From Marivita sp. (GTDB taxonomy: Bacteria > Pseudomonadota > Alphaproteobacteria > Rhodobacterales > Rhodobacteraceae), in contig NZ_JAIPUS010000003.1 in the NCBI RefSeq assembly GCF_020055675.1, positions 1-64,000 on the forward strand: DNA of 64,000 nucleotides, written 5' to 3'. The translations under genes and the position numbers were made by a program. Of this stretch, positions 1 through 7,782 are shown piece by piece. Positions within the stretch are counted from its first letter, which is position 1. Every line of letters begins with the position of its first letter. Under the pieces are notes generated by a model that saw nothing but the letters and a program-made list of their open reading frames with translations, did not search any database and had not been told where the DNA came from.

Positions 1-187
1 CCGAAATGGCCTGCATCATGGCCAGGGCGTCCGAAAACCCCAGCGTTCCATGTTGCAGATCGACCGTCACGGCATGGACGCCACTGTGGCCGACACCCTC
101 GGCAGAATAGGACGAGGCGATCGACAGCCAGCCGTTGATCACGATCTGCGACGCCGCGAGGCGGGTTCGAACCGTATTGGCGCGCAT
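1..187 (-). CDS. HpcH/HpaI-type aldolase, N-terminal part
   Basis: The first 62 codons of a gene running off the left edge are visible. The start codon overlaps the stop of the upstream bicupin gene by one base (TAATG). The N-terminus reads MRANTVRTRLAASQ, then INGWLSIASSYSAE and AVTVDLQHG. This is the pattern of class II HpcH/HpaI aldolases, where the D-x-Q-H-G segment lies near the active site. Such enzymes cleave or form 2-keto-3-deoxy sugar acids and related 4-hydroxy-2-oxo acids, releasing pyruvate. As the last visible gene of an ABC importer operon it probably acts on a breakdown product of the imported solute. The substrate cannot be told from the visible part. Confidence 0.8.
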   Translation of the reverse strand, partial: MRANTVRTRLAASQIVINGWLSIASSYSAEGVGHSGVHAVTVDLQHGTLGFSDALAMMQAIS

Positions 188-1314
188 TACCCTGCCCGTC
201 CGTAACTTGGCAGAAGGCTCGCCTTGGCGACAAAGCCACTGGCATCAAGACCAAGGCCTGCGTCCCGTGCGGCGTCAAGGGTTTCAGGCGCGAAAACGGG
301 GCGTTTGCGGTGATCGCCGCTGAGGACGACAAGCGCCTCCACGGGCGTGTCGCCGGTTGCCGTGAGTGTGCGAAAAACCCCAGCCGGGACCGAATAGGTG
401 TCCCATGCGTCCAAAGTGACGGACGCGCCGCCATCGGCATAGTCCAGCCGGGCCTGTCCTTCGTGCATAATCAAGACCATCTTGTCGTCCAGCAGGAACG
501 GTCCGAGGGATTTGCCGGGTTCGATGCGCAGCCATTCGGCAGAGAACCCGTGCGGGTTGGTGATGGTCGCGGCATGGTCGCGGTTTTGCGTCATGCCGAA
601 CCCGATGACAGGCGCGATCTGGGCGCCGCCGCTTGGCAGGGCCTGGTCGATGAAACCGGGCCGGAAATCGCGGTCATCGGCGGTGACGATCCGCGACATC
701 ATCTCATCGCGCGACACATTGCGCAGGGCGGCGACGTCTTCATCGGGCATGGGCGGGATGCGGCCGCTTTCCGGGGGCACTTCGTCCCCGCGCGATTTGT
801 CGATCAGGCGATTGTCCGAAGAAATGTAAAGGCCGTAATCCGCCGCTTCCCGGATGATCTCGGGGTGGAAAATCACGCCGCCGGTGTTGTCGCCGCCCAG
901 GATAGTGAACAGCCATCCATCGTCGGGCCCTGCATTTGTGAACCCTCGGAAAATCCATGTCGGAACCGAAACGATATCGCCTTTACGGCCGGTAATCTCG
1001 TTTTCGCCGTCCGACCCCCACCGGAACGTCCATTCGCCCGCCTGCACGATGAACACCTCAGCGGTGAAGTGAATATGCAGATTGTTCGTTATCCCGTGCG
1101 GCATGGCGGCGGCGCCGATGTTGAAGCCGTGCGCCTCTGGCAGGTTCACGACCTGATCGTCGGAGGACGTCACACCGGGGCCGATGATCGAATAGTTTTC
1201 CTTCGTGTCCGATCCGGGCTTTTTGCAATCAATGAAAGCCACGGTGCAGGATACGTAGTCGTCCCGCTTGATATGGCGCGCGTCGGCTTTTGCCTGCGTG
1301 ATGGTGGGGGTCAT
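187..1314 (-). CDS. Bicupin domain protein
   Basis: The product is 375 residues from the ATG at 1314, chosen because GAAAGGA lies six bases upstream; an in-frame start 39 bases further up lacks such a site. Residues about 70-150 form a first cupin barrel with the metal-type motif LHIHFTAEVFIV (H-x-H-x3-E) and a downstream GDIVSVP segment. Residues about 255-350 form a second barrel (LLDDKMVLIMHEGQ, YSVPAGVFRTL) without an obvious metal triad. Two-barrel cupins include dioxygenases and sugar or keto-acid isomerases; the exact reaction is unknown. The position between the transporter ATPase and an aldolase suggests a catabolic role for the imported compound. Confidence 0.75.
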   Translation of the reverse strand: MTPTITQAKADARHIKRDDYVSCTVAFIDCKKPGSDTKENYSIIGPGVTSSDDQVVNLPEAHGFNIGAAAMPHGITNNLHIHFTAEVFIVQAGEWTFRWGSDGENEITGRKGDIVSVPTWIFRGFTNAGPDDGWLFTILGGDNTGGVIFHPEIIREAADYGLYISSDNRLIDKSRGDEVPPESGRIPPMPDEDVAALRNVSRDEMMSRIVTADDRDFRPGFIDQALPSGGAQIAPVIGFGMTQNRDHAATITNPHGFSAEWLRIEPGKSLGPFLLDDKMVLIMHEGQARLDYADGGASVTLDAWDTYSVPAGVFRTLTATGDTPVEALVVLSGDHRKRPVFAPETLDAARDAGLGLDASGFVAKASLLPSYGRAG

Positions 1315-1327
1315 GTGGTGTCCTTTC

Positions 1328-2380
1328 TTATCCGAGCCGTTCGCCCGTTTCACGGTCGAACAGATGAATGCGGGCTCCAGTTCTTGGTTTCAGGTGGCAG
1401 GGGGAATCGATCTCGGCTTCAAAGTCCGCGTGGCCGCGCGCACAGACCGATGACGGCCCGTTTCGCAGGGTCACCAAGGTGGATTCCCCCGTCAACTCGA
1501 GCGCATACAGCTTGCCGCTAATGGCTGCGCCCGTGTCATGGGTGATGTCGAGTTCCTCGGGACGAATGCCCAGAACCACCCCGTCGCGATCCGCCAGGTC
1601 AACAGGCAATTCCACGCCGTCGGCGCGAAACAGGCCGCCCGAAATGTGCCCATCGATCAGATTCATCGACGGCGACCCGATAAAGCCGGCGACGAACAAG
1701 TCGGCCGGTTCGGCATAGATCTTTTTGGGGGTGTCCAACTGAACGATCCTGCCGTCGCGCATTACGGCGACGCGGCTGGCCAGGGTCATGGCCTCCATCT
1801 GGTCATGCGTCACATAGACGGTGGTCACACCCAGCTCGTGGTGCAGATGCTTGAGTTCGGCCCGCATGGTGACACGCAGCTTGGCGTCTAGGTTCGAGAG
1901 CGGTTCATCCAGCAGGAAAATGCTTGGCGTGCGCACGATGGCACGTGCAAGGGCGACCCGCTGACGCTGACCGCCGGACAGCTCGGACGGGCGGCGGTCC
2001 AGAAGTGCGTCCAGTTCGACCTTTGCAGCCGTTTCCAGAACCCGCGCCTTGCGGTCTGCCAAGTTCATTCCCCGCAGCTTGAGCGGATAGTCGATATTCT
2101 GGCGCACGGTCATGTGCGGATAAAGACCGTAGTTCTGGAACACCATCGCGATGTCGCGGTCCTTGGGCGGCTTGTCGTTGACGCGGGCCCCCGCGATCAG
2201 GATGTCGCCAGCGGTAATGTCCTCCAGGCCCGCGATCATGCGCATTGTCGTGGTCTTCCCGCACCCCGACGGCCCGAGCAGCACAAGAAATTCGCCCTCA
2301 TGAATGGTCAGGCTCTGTTTCGGGACGGCAAGAAAACCACCATACCTCTTTTCGATATCGACAAGACGGACTTCGGCCAT
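1328..2380 (-). CDS. ABC transporter ATP-binding protein, MalK/UgpC type
   Basis: This 350-residue protein is the cytoplasmic ATPase of a carbohydrate-type ABC importer. It carries Walker A (GPSGCGKTT, near residue 36), the Q-loop (VFQNYGLYPHMTV), the signature LSGGQRQR, Walker B (IFLLDEPLSNLDAKLR) and the H-loop (YVTHDQMEA). The C-terminal third (VLGIRPEELDI onward) is the TOBE/OB extension typical of the MalK/UgpC/MsmK group. GAAGGA precedes the ATG. It lies 13 bp after the second permease gene and 13 bp before the bicupin start, so it belongs to the same operon. The transported substrate is not shown by the sequence. Confidence 0.93.
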   Translation of the reverse strand: MAEVRLVDIEKRYGGFLAVPKQSLTIHEGEFLVLLGPSGCGKTTTMRMIAGLEDITAGDILIAGARVNDKPPKDRDIAMVFQNYGLYPHMTVRQNIDYPLKLRGMNLADRKARVLETAAKVELDALLDRRPSELSGGQRQRVALARAIVRTPSIFLLDEPLSNLDAKLRVTMRAELKHLHHELGVTTVYVTHDQMEAMTLASRVAVMRDGRIVQLDTPKKIYAEPADLFVAGFIGSPSMNLIDGHISGGLFRADGVELPVDLADRDGVVLGIRPEELDITHDTGAAISGKLYALELTGESTLVTLRNGPSSVCARGHADFEAEIDSPCHLKPRTGARIHLFDRETGERLG

Positions 2381-2393
2381 GATCTTGTTCCTT

Positions 2394-3209
2394 CTATTTG
2401 ACCGCGCCGGCCGTCATGCCGCGCGTGAAATGTTTCTGGATGAACAGCGCCATGATGAAGATCGGCACGGTTATCATGACACCGGCCGCCGACATCAGTT
2501 CCCACAGGTCCCCGCGTTCGGTGCGGAAGCTGACCAGGCCGACCGGCAGGGTGACGGCATCGCGGCGTGACAGGATCAGGGCGAACAGGAATTCGTTCCA
2601 GGTCAGGATGAAGCAGAAGATGGACGAGGTCATGATGCCCGGCGCGGCCATGGGCAACACGATGTCCTTGATGACCCGCAGCCGGGACGCGCCATCAATC
2701 ATCGCGGCTTCTTCGCTGTCGGTCGGGATTGCGTCGATAAAGCCCTTGATCATCCAGATCACGAAGGGCGTGACGATGGCGAGGTTGACGATGATCAGGG
2801 CGAGGCGCGTGTCCAGCATGTCCAGCTGGCGGAACATCAGAAAGAACGGCAAGACGATGACAACCGCCGGGATGAACTGGGTCGACAGGATCAGGAAGAA
2901 CATGAATTTCCGCGCCTTCACCCGAAACCGCGAAAAGGAATAGGCGGCCAGCGTTGCGCAGGGCACCGCGATGGCCACCGTGACAGTCGCCACGATCACG
3001 GAGTTCATGACCATCGAGCCCAGGTTCCACGGGTCCGAGAACACGGTGACGAAGTTCCGAAAGGTCGGCTCGAAGTCCAGCGACAGCGAATAGGCGTCCC
3101 GCGGCTGCTTGAAAGCTGTCAGGAACATCCATCCGATCGGAAACAGGACCACGACGGAAATCAGAACCAGAAGGGCGCGTTCGCCCAGATATGCAAGGTT
3201 ACGCTTCAT
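2394..3209 (-). CDS. ABC transporter permease, MalG type
   Basis: A 271-residue inner-membrane permease starting at MKRNLAYLG; the ATG overlaps the stop of the preceding permease (ATGA). About six hydrophobic segments are visible, beginning with LLVLISVVVLFPIGWMF. The cytoplasmic EAA loop appears near residue 180 (EEAAMIDGASRLRVIKDIVLPMAAPG), which docks on the ATPase. It pairs with the MalF-type permease to form the translocation pore of the importer encoded here. Confidence 0.92.
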   Translation of the reverse strand: MKRNLAYLGERALLVLISVVVLFPIGWMFLTAFKQPRDAYSLSLDFEPTFRNFVTVFSDPWNLGSMVMNSVIVATVTVAIAVPCATLAAYSFSRFRVKARKFMFFLILSTQFIPAVVIVLPFFLMFRQLDMLDTRLALIIVNLAIVTPFVIWMIKGFIDAIPTDSEEAAMIDGASRLRVIKDIVLPMAAPGIMTSSIFCFILTWNEFLFALILSRRDAVTLPVGLVSFRTERGDLWELMSAAGVMITVPIFIMALFIQKHFTRGMTAGAVK

Positions 3210-4090
3210 GCGGTTGCCATCTTTCTTTCGCTCAGCAGCATGCGAACATACCAGATCGAGATGAACATCATGATCGCTGTCAGGATCCACGCGAGGGCAG
3301 AGGCATAGCCCATGTCAAACCAGCGGAAGCCGACATTGAAGATGAAATAAGCCAGGGTTTCGGTGGATGTGCCGGGGCCACCGCCCGTCAATGTCACGAC
3401 CTGGTCAAACATTTTCAGTGCGAAGATCGTTTTCAGAACGGCCATCACAAGGATCACACCTTTCATTTGCGGCAGGATGATTCCGAAAACGATGCGCAGG
3501 TTCGACGCGCCATCAATGCGCGCGGCTTCCTCGGTTTCACGCGGGATCGAGGCAAGGCCGCCAAGGCACATGAATGTCATGTAAGGGGTCCAGTGCCAGA
3601 CATCGGTCAGCACCAGGATCGCCATCGCCAGTTGCGGGTCCGCCAGCCATGGCACGCCTTGCAAGGCGGGAAAGATCGCGCCCAGGCCTTTGGCGAGCAC
3701 GCCGAATTCCGGGTTGAACATGAACCGGTAGCTGACGCCGATCAGCGCCGGGCTCATGGCGAAAGGCAGGATCAGGATGATGCGCGTGAAGGTGTGCATC
3801 GGCCCTTTGCGGCGCAGCAGCAATGCCAGTGCCATCGCCAGGATCACCGTGAGGATCACGCTCGTGATCACGAAGACGAAGGTCACCCAGAGCGAATTCA
3901 GGAACTGGCTTTCGCTTGCGGCGTAGACGTAGTTGTCAAAACCGACGAACCCTTCCGGGCGCCGGCTCTTGGTCAGGTCCCAGTCGCGCAACGAGGTTAT
4001 GAGCGAATGGGCGAGCGGGTAGATCGTCGTCGCCAACACGATGACGAAGGCCGGGATCAACAGCCAGTAGGGCAACAGCCGATCTTTCAC
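3206..4090 (-). CDS. ABC transporter permease, MalF/UgpA type
   Basis: A 294-residue membrane protein with an N-terminal transmembrane segment (LLPYWLLIPAFVIVLATTIY) and about five more. The EAA loop reads EEAARIDGASNLRIVFGIILP near residue 200. The motif GGPGTSTETLAYFIF near the C-terminus is usual in MalF/UgpA-like permeases of sugar and glycerol-phosphate importers. It overlaps the MalG-type gene by four bases, so the two are translationally coupled. The solute-binding protein gene ends 71 bp upstream. Confidence 0.92.
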   Translation of the reverse strand: MKDRLLPYWLLIPAFVIVLATTIYPLAHSLITSLRDWDLTKSRRPEGFVGFDNYVYAASESQFLNSLWVTFVFVITSVILTVILAMALALLLRRKGPMHTFTRIILILPFAMSPALIGVSYRFMFNPEFGVLAKGLGAIFPALQGVPWLADPQLAMAILVLTDVWHWTPYMTFMCLGGLASIPRETEEAARIDGASNLRIVFGIILPQMKGVILVMAVLKTIFALKMFDQVVTLTGGGPGTSTETLAYFIFNVGFRWFDMGYASALAWILTAIMMFISIWYVRMLLSERKMATA

Positions 4091-4161
4091 GGTGGAAACC
4101 TCATCTCGTTTTCGGGAAAGGGCGTGGGCCGGGTCACCGCTGGTGCCCGCCCCCCGCGCGG

Positions 4162-5436
4162 TCAGCGGATCGCCGCGATTTCTTCGGCAGCCGTGTCCAG
4201 CACGGCCTGCACATCCGTCGCTTCACCCGAGGCGAGGCTGGAAATCGCCGTCTCCAGGATCAGGACGATTCGCGGCCAGTTATCCCCGAATTCCACGCCA
4301 TCCGCGGTCGCCAGCGCATCCGCTGCCGCCTGGTGCATCCCGCCCCAGCGTTCGTTGACCTCGGGATCGGTCAGGTTGGACATGTGAACCGCGACAACCT
4401 CGGACAGGTCCGGGTCCATGAGCACGTCACGCTCAAGCGCCGGATCCGTCAGCCAACCCAGGAATTCGGTCGCCGCGTCCTTGTTGTCGGATTCGGATGT
4501 GACGCCGAAAATCCACGTGTTCGTGAACGTCGTGCGATCCGCGCCGGCAACCGACGGAAGCGCCGTAAAGCCGACCTGGTCGGGCGTCAGCCTGGATTGC
4601 TCCGGGTCGGTCAATTGCGAGCGGACCCACCACCAGACCGGCAGCATGGCGGAATTGCCTTGCTTGAAGCTGTTCACGGCGTCCTGTTCGACAAACACTG
4701 CGGAACCGGCGGGCACGATTTCTTCTTCCGTCAGGTAGCTGATATAGGTCTCGGTCGCCGCAACACCGGCATCGGAATTGAAGATCGCGTTGCCGTCCGC
4801 ATCAAACAGATCGCCACCATTGCCCCAAAGCAGGTTCATCCAGACCATCAGGTTCTGACCGTTGAGCTTGCCATATGGCAATGCAACCCCGGCGGCATCC
4901 GTGCTGTCCTGTATGGCCTTGGCCGCTGTCACCATGTCGCCCCATGTTCGGGGTGGCGTGACGCCCGCCTGCGCCAGCAGGTCGGTGCGGTAGAACATCA
5001 ATTGCACGTGACCACGCACCGGCAAACCGATCAATTCGCCGTTCAGCATACCATGGCGTATGTGTGCGGCCGGAAAATCGCTCAGGTCGGTGCCCTGTGC
5101 TTCAATGCCCGGTCCAATCGGCTCCATCAGCATTTGAAGCGAATGAACCCACTGGTCCATCACCGACACGACATCATAGTCGCCGCCCGCCACCATCTCG
5201 GTCGTCAAGGCCTCTTTCATATTCGGGAATGGCACGTAATCGTAAACGACGTCGATGCCGGTCGCGTCTTCGAATTCGGCCAGGCGCGCCTCGTGGGCTT
5301 CGAACTGGCTGGATTTCACGGCGAGCACGTTGACGGTCTGACCATCGAAGGGCCGACCTTCCATGGCCTCCCATGCATGGGCCTGAGCGCCCCAGAGTGA
5401 TGCCGCGATCGCAATCGCACTGCTAAGTGTTTTCAT
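4162..5436 (-). CDS. Extracellular solute-binding protein (family 1)
   Basis: A 424-residue periplasmic binding protein of a sugar-type ABC importer. The start at 5436 has GGGAGGAG just upstream; an in-frame ATG 18 bases earlier would place this site inside the gene. A signal peptide is clear (MKTLSSAIAIAASLWGAQAHA, cleavage after AHA). The mature protein shows the usual pattern of the group: TVNVLAVKSSQFEAHEARL, a WGDMVTAAKAIQD segment, and FTNTWIFGVTSES. First gene of the minus-strand operon, divergent from the GntR regulator, which probably controls it. Confidence 0.92.
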   Translation of the reverse strand: MKTLSSAIAIAASLWGAQAHAWEAMEGRPFDGQTVNVLAVKSSQFEAHEARLAEFEDATGIDVVYDYVPFPNMKEALTTEMVAGGDYDVVSVMDQWVHSLQMLMEPIGPGIEAQGTDLSDFPAAHIRHGMLNGELIGLPVRGHVQLMFYRTDLLAQAGVTPPRTWGDMVTAAKAIQDSTDAAGVALPYGKLNGQNLMVWMNLLWGNGGDLFDADGNAIFNSDAGVAATETYISYLTEEEIVPAGSAVFVEQDAVNSFKQGNSAMLPVWWWVRSQLTDPEQSRLTPDQVGFTALPSVAGADRTTFTNTWIFGVTSESDNKDAATEFLGWLTDPALERDVLMDPDLSEVVAVHMSNLTDPEVNERWGGMHQAAADALATADGVEFGDNWPRIVLILETAISSLASGEATDVQAVLDTAAEEIAAIR

Positions 5437-5485
5437 GGTCTCCTCCCTTAACATCCGTCACCGATACCGGAGCCACCCCGCTTCG

Positions 5486-5501
5486 TCAATAATAATATTG
5501 A
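5486..5501. promoter_or_regulatory. Palindromic operator candidate for the GntR regulator
   Basis: TCAATAATAATATTGA is a perfect inverted repeat (six-base arms, four-base centre) inside an A+T-rich patch between the divergent solute-binding protein and gntR genes. Short A+T-rich palindromes in such divergent regions are common sites for FCD-type GntR proteins. Its location fits repression of the transport operon and autoregulation. The assignment to this regulator is inferred from position. Confidence 0.5.
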
Positions 5502-5569
5502 TAATCCTGAATGGACGGTTTTTTCCTGACCTGATAAGGTGTGAACGTGATCGACACGGAGTGCTCAGA

Positions 5570-6223
5570 ATGTCCGACCAACTGACACAGGACCTTGAAT
5601 ATGACGTCATCTTCGGGGTCTTCCCGCCGGGTGCGCGAATTATCGAGGACCGCGTCATGGAGATATACGGCGCCAAGCGGCATGCGGTCCGCAACGCCTT
5701 CGCAGAGCTGGAAGCACGCGGCCTGCTGGTGCGGCGTCCCAATCGCGGGGTCGAGGTGGTCGATTTCACCCCGGACGAAGTCGACGCGCTGTACGACGTG
5801 CGCATCATCCTGGAAACGGCCGCCGCGGAACGCACCGATCTTCCCTGTGATCCGCAAATCGCGGCGCGGCTGAACGACATCGCAAAACGCCATGAAACCG
5901 CGGTAAACGAACAGGACTTGCGCGCCGTCTTCTGGCTCAATCAGGAATTTCACGAGGTGCAATATTCATGCTGCGGAAACCCGCGCCTTGCGGAACTGAT
6001 CAGCAAGCATGCCCGCGCGGCGCAGCCCATTCGGGTCATCAAATACGAAGACCGGGTCCACATGAAGCAGATCGTCAGCCAGCACTACGACATCATCGCA
6101 GCTATGCGTGGCACCTCGCAAGATGCGCTTGTCGCGGCGGTTCGCGCCCATTTGCCTGCATCTGCAGAGGCCTACCGAACGCTTTACAACCGCCGGTTCG
6201 GAGCAAGAGCCCAACCCGCATGA
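5570..6223 (+). CDS. GntR family transcriptional regulator, FCD type
   Basis: A 217-residue regulator. The start at 5570 is preceded by GGAG about eight bases upstream, and the sequence begins directly with the winged-helix domain (GARIIEDRVMEIYGAKRHAVRNAFAELEARGLLVRRPNRGVEVVDF). The C-terminal part, from about residue 75, is an all-helical ligand-binding FCD domain (VRIILETAAAERT, NQEFHEVQYSCCGNPRL, with HYDIIAAMRG further on). FCD regulators usually bind small organic acids and repress catabolic operons. It is divergent from the sugar-type importer and most likely its local repressor. An IS element lies 57 bp downstream. Confidence 0.88.
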   Translation: MSDQLTQDLEYDVIFGVFPPGARIIEDRVMEIYGAKRHAVRNAFAELEARGLLVRRPNRGVEVVDFTPDEVDALYDVRIILETAAAERTDLPCDPQIAARLNDIAKRHETAVNEQDLRAVFWLNQEFHEVQYSCCGNPRLAELISKHARAAQPIRVIKYEDRVHMKQIVSQHYDIIAAMRGTSQDALVAAVRAHLPASAEAYRTLYNRRFGARAQPA

Positions 6224-6276
6224 CGCCGCACATGCTCATGGGGAGGGCGTTCGGCGCATGACCGAAAGATGGCAAC

Positions 6277-6280
6277 CTAG
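6277..6280. repeat. Target-site duplication CTAG, left copy
   Basis: CTAG lies immediately outside the left terminal repeat and again at 7713-7716 outside the right one. IS701-family elements usually duplicate four bases of CTAG-like target. Because CTAG is itself palindromic, the exact boundary could be shifted by a base or two. Confidence 0.8.
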
Positions 6281-6343
6281 TACTACAGTTGCACTTGCGG
6301 AAGATCCATGGTTCATCCTTCTCAAGGAATGGGAGGATATGTC

Positions 6344-7534
6344 ATGACTGTTTCGGATTGGGCCGGCTGCATTTCGGATTGGTCGCATGCGCTTGCCGAC
6401 TTGAAAGAATTCATCGCCCCAGCGTTCAAACGTTCCGAGCAAAGCGGCTCCGCCGGGGTGTTTATCGACGGCCTTTTGTCCGGGGTGGAGCGCAAGACGG
6501 GCTGGATGCTTGCGGAAGAGGCGGGGTTGGCGCAGCCCTATCGGATCCAGTCTTTGCTGGGTAGATCATCCTGGTCGGCGGATACGCTCTGCGAGCGGGT
6601 TCGGAGCTATGCGATTGAGGCGCTTGGCGATCCGGATGGCGTGCTGGTCGTGGATGAGACCGGGTTCCTGAAAAAGGGGACACATTCCGTCGGCGTTGCA
6701 CGGCAGTATTCCGGTACCGCTGGACGGATCGAGAATTGCCAGATTGGCGTCTTCGTGAGCTATGCCAGCCGCTGGGGTCATGCGTTGATCGATCGGCGGC
6801 TTTATCTTCCCAAAGCCTGGGCAAATGCCCCCGACCGTCGTGCAAAGGCGCATGTGCCGAAAGACGTGGCCTTTGCCACCAAGCCGGCCATGGCCTGCGA
6901 AATGATAGCAAACCTGCTGGACGAGGGAACGCCGTGTGCCTTCGTGCTGGCCGATGCGGTCTACGGGTCCGATTCCCGGTTCCGTCGGATGCTGGAGACG
7001 CGTGAACAGCCCTATGTCCTGGCTGTGCGTTCGAACCATACACTACGGTTTCTCGACGAGTGGCATCTCGTTCAAACCGACCCTGCCACAATGATCGCAG
7101 ACCTGCCGCCCATGGATTGGCAGGCGCTCAGTGCGGGTGAAGGTGCCAAGGGACACAGGCTCTATGACTGGGCTCGAGTGCCCCTGAACTATACGGCCGG
7201 AGAGGGTTTTTCCCGTTGGTTGCTTGCCCGTCGAAGCCGGCGTGACCCGGAAGCCATCGCGTATTATTTTGCATATGCCCGCACGGATGCGACGCTTCCG
7301 GAACTGGCGGCCGCCGCTGGGCTGCGCTGGACCATCGAGGAATGCTTCCTTCGCGCTAAGGATGATCTCGGTCTCGATCACTGTGAGGCGCGCTCCTGGC
7401 ACGGATGGCATCGACATATGAGTCTGGTGATGGCCGCTGCCGCATTTCTGGCCAGCCTCAGCGCTGATCAGCGCCGCACGGCATTCAGCAAACCGAACAA
7501 AACGAGTCCGCGGGCTCAGCCGGAAGCAGCGTGA
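6344..7534 (+). CDS. IS701-family transposase
   Basis: The 396-residue product starts at 6344, where GGGAGGA lies about eight bases upstream; an in-frame ATG at 6308 is less well placed. DDE catalytic residues are recognisable: D104 in LVVDETGFLKKG, D204 in VLADAVYGSD, and a glutamate near 332 in WTIEECFLRAKDDLGLD. The fold is that of the IS701/IS4-like superfamily DDE_5 transposases. The reading frame stops at PRAQPEAA, whereas in many relatives a basic W-S-R-W-R-R-R-H-type tail follows in frame. That tail is encoded here in the overlapping -1 frame (next entry). Confidence 0.92.
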   Translation: MTVSDWAGCISDWSHALADLKEFIAPAFKRSEQSGSAGVFIDGLLSGVERKTGWMLAEEAGLAQPYRIQSLLGRSSWSADTLCERVRSYAIEALGDPDGVLVVDETGFLKKGTHSVGVARQYSGTAGRIENCQIGVFVSYASRWGHALIDRRLYLPKAWANAPDRRAKAHVPKDVAFATKPAMACEMIANLLDEGTPCAFVLADAVYGSDSRFRRMLETREQPYVLAVRSNHTLRFLDEWHLVQTDPATMIADLPPMDWQALSAGEGAKGHRLYDWARVPLNYTAGEGFSRWLLARRSRRDPEAIAYYFAYARTDATLPELAAAAGLRWTIEECFLRAKDDLGLDHCEARSWHGWHRHMSLVMAAAAFLASLSADQRRTAFSKPNKTSPRAQPEAA

Positions 7535-7710
7535 TCTTCAGGCTTCGAAACACCCTGACCACATCAGAAATCCGTCACCTGATCGCCCGCCTCTTGCTGC
7601 GACCGGTATTGACCGTCGCCTTCATCTGGAGCTGGTCCCGATGGCGAAGACAGCATCAAGCCATCGCAGCCCTCGCACATCGGAAAGCGCGGCTCAATGT
7701 GCAACTGTAG
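7531..7710 (+). CDS. Transposase C-terminal extension in -1 frame
   Basis: A 59-codon frame begins with GTG overlapping the transposase stop (GTGA). It encodes TLTTSEIRHLIARLLLRP and then WSWSRWRRQHQAIAALAHRKA, ending inside the right inverted repeat. This matches the tail seen at the end of many IS701-type transposases (LTVPEVRRLLWRL and WSRWRRRHQ patterns, as I recall the family). It could be made by translational reinitiation at the GTGA overlap, by frameshifting, or be a remnant of a split gene. No strong ribosome-binding site other than the coupled stop is visible. Confidence 0.55.
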   Translation: MIFRLRNTLTTSEIRHLIARLLLRPVLTVAFIWSWSRWRRQHQAIAALAHRKARLNVQL

Positions 7711-7782
7711 TACTAGACAGGTTCGTGGATGTCGGCAATCAGATGGTCGGACCGGGGGGCCGGGCATCTCGGCCGTGCCCTG

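Larger units (their letters stand above)
6281..7712 (+). mobile_element. Complete IS701-family insertion sequence
   Basis: A 1432-bp element bounded by perfect 14-bp terminal inverted repeats (TACTACAGTTGCAC at 6281-6294, its complement at 7699-7712) and flanked by CTAG direct repeats. It holds one long transposase gene plus an overlapping short frame carrying the expected C-terminal extension. The ends and target duplication are intact, which points to a fairly recent insertion. It sits between the 3' ends of the convergent gntR and lysR genes and disrupts neither. Confidence 0.92.

Noticed and set aside
310-1521. Long plus-strand open frame (403 codons) across the bicupin gene
   Set aside because: It is antisense to a gene with clear cupin motifs and a good ribosome-binding site; its product has no recognisable pattern and reflects G+C-rich codon bias.
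3191-4387. Plus-strand frame of 398 codons over the permease genes
   Set aside because: Antisense to two permeases with EAA loops; composition is rich in Arg, His and Gln, as expected for a shadow.
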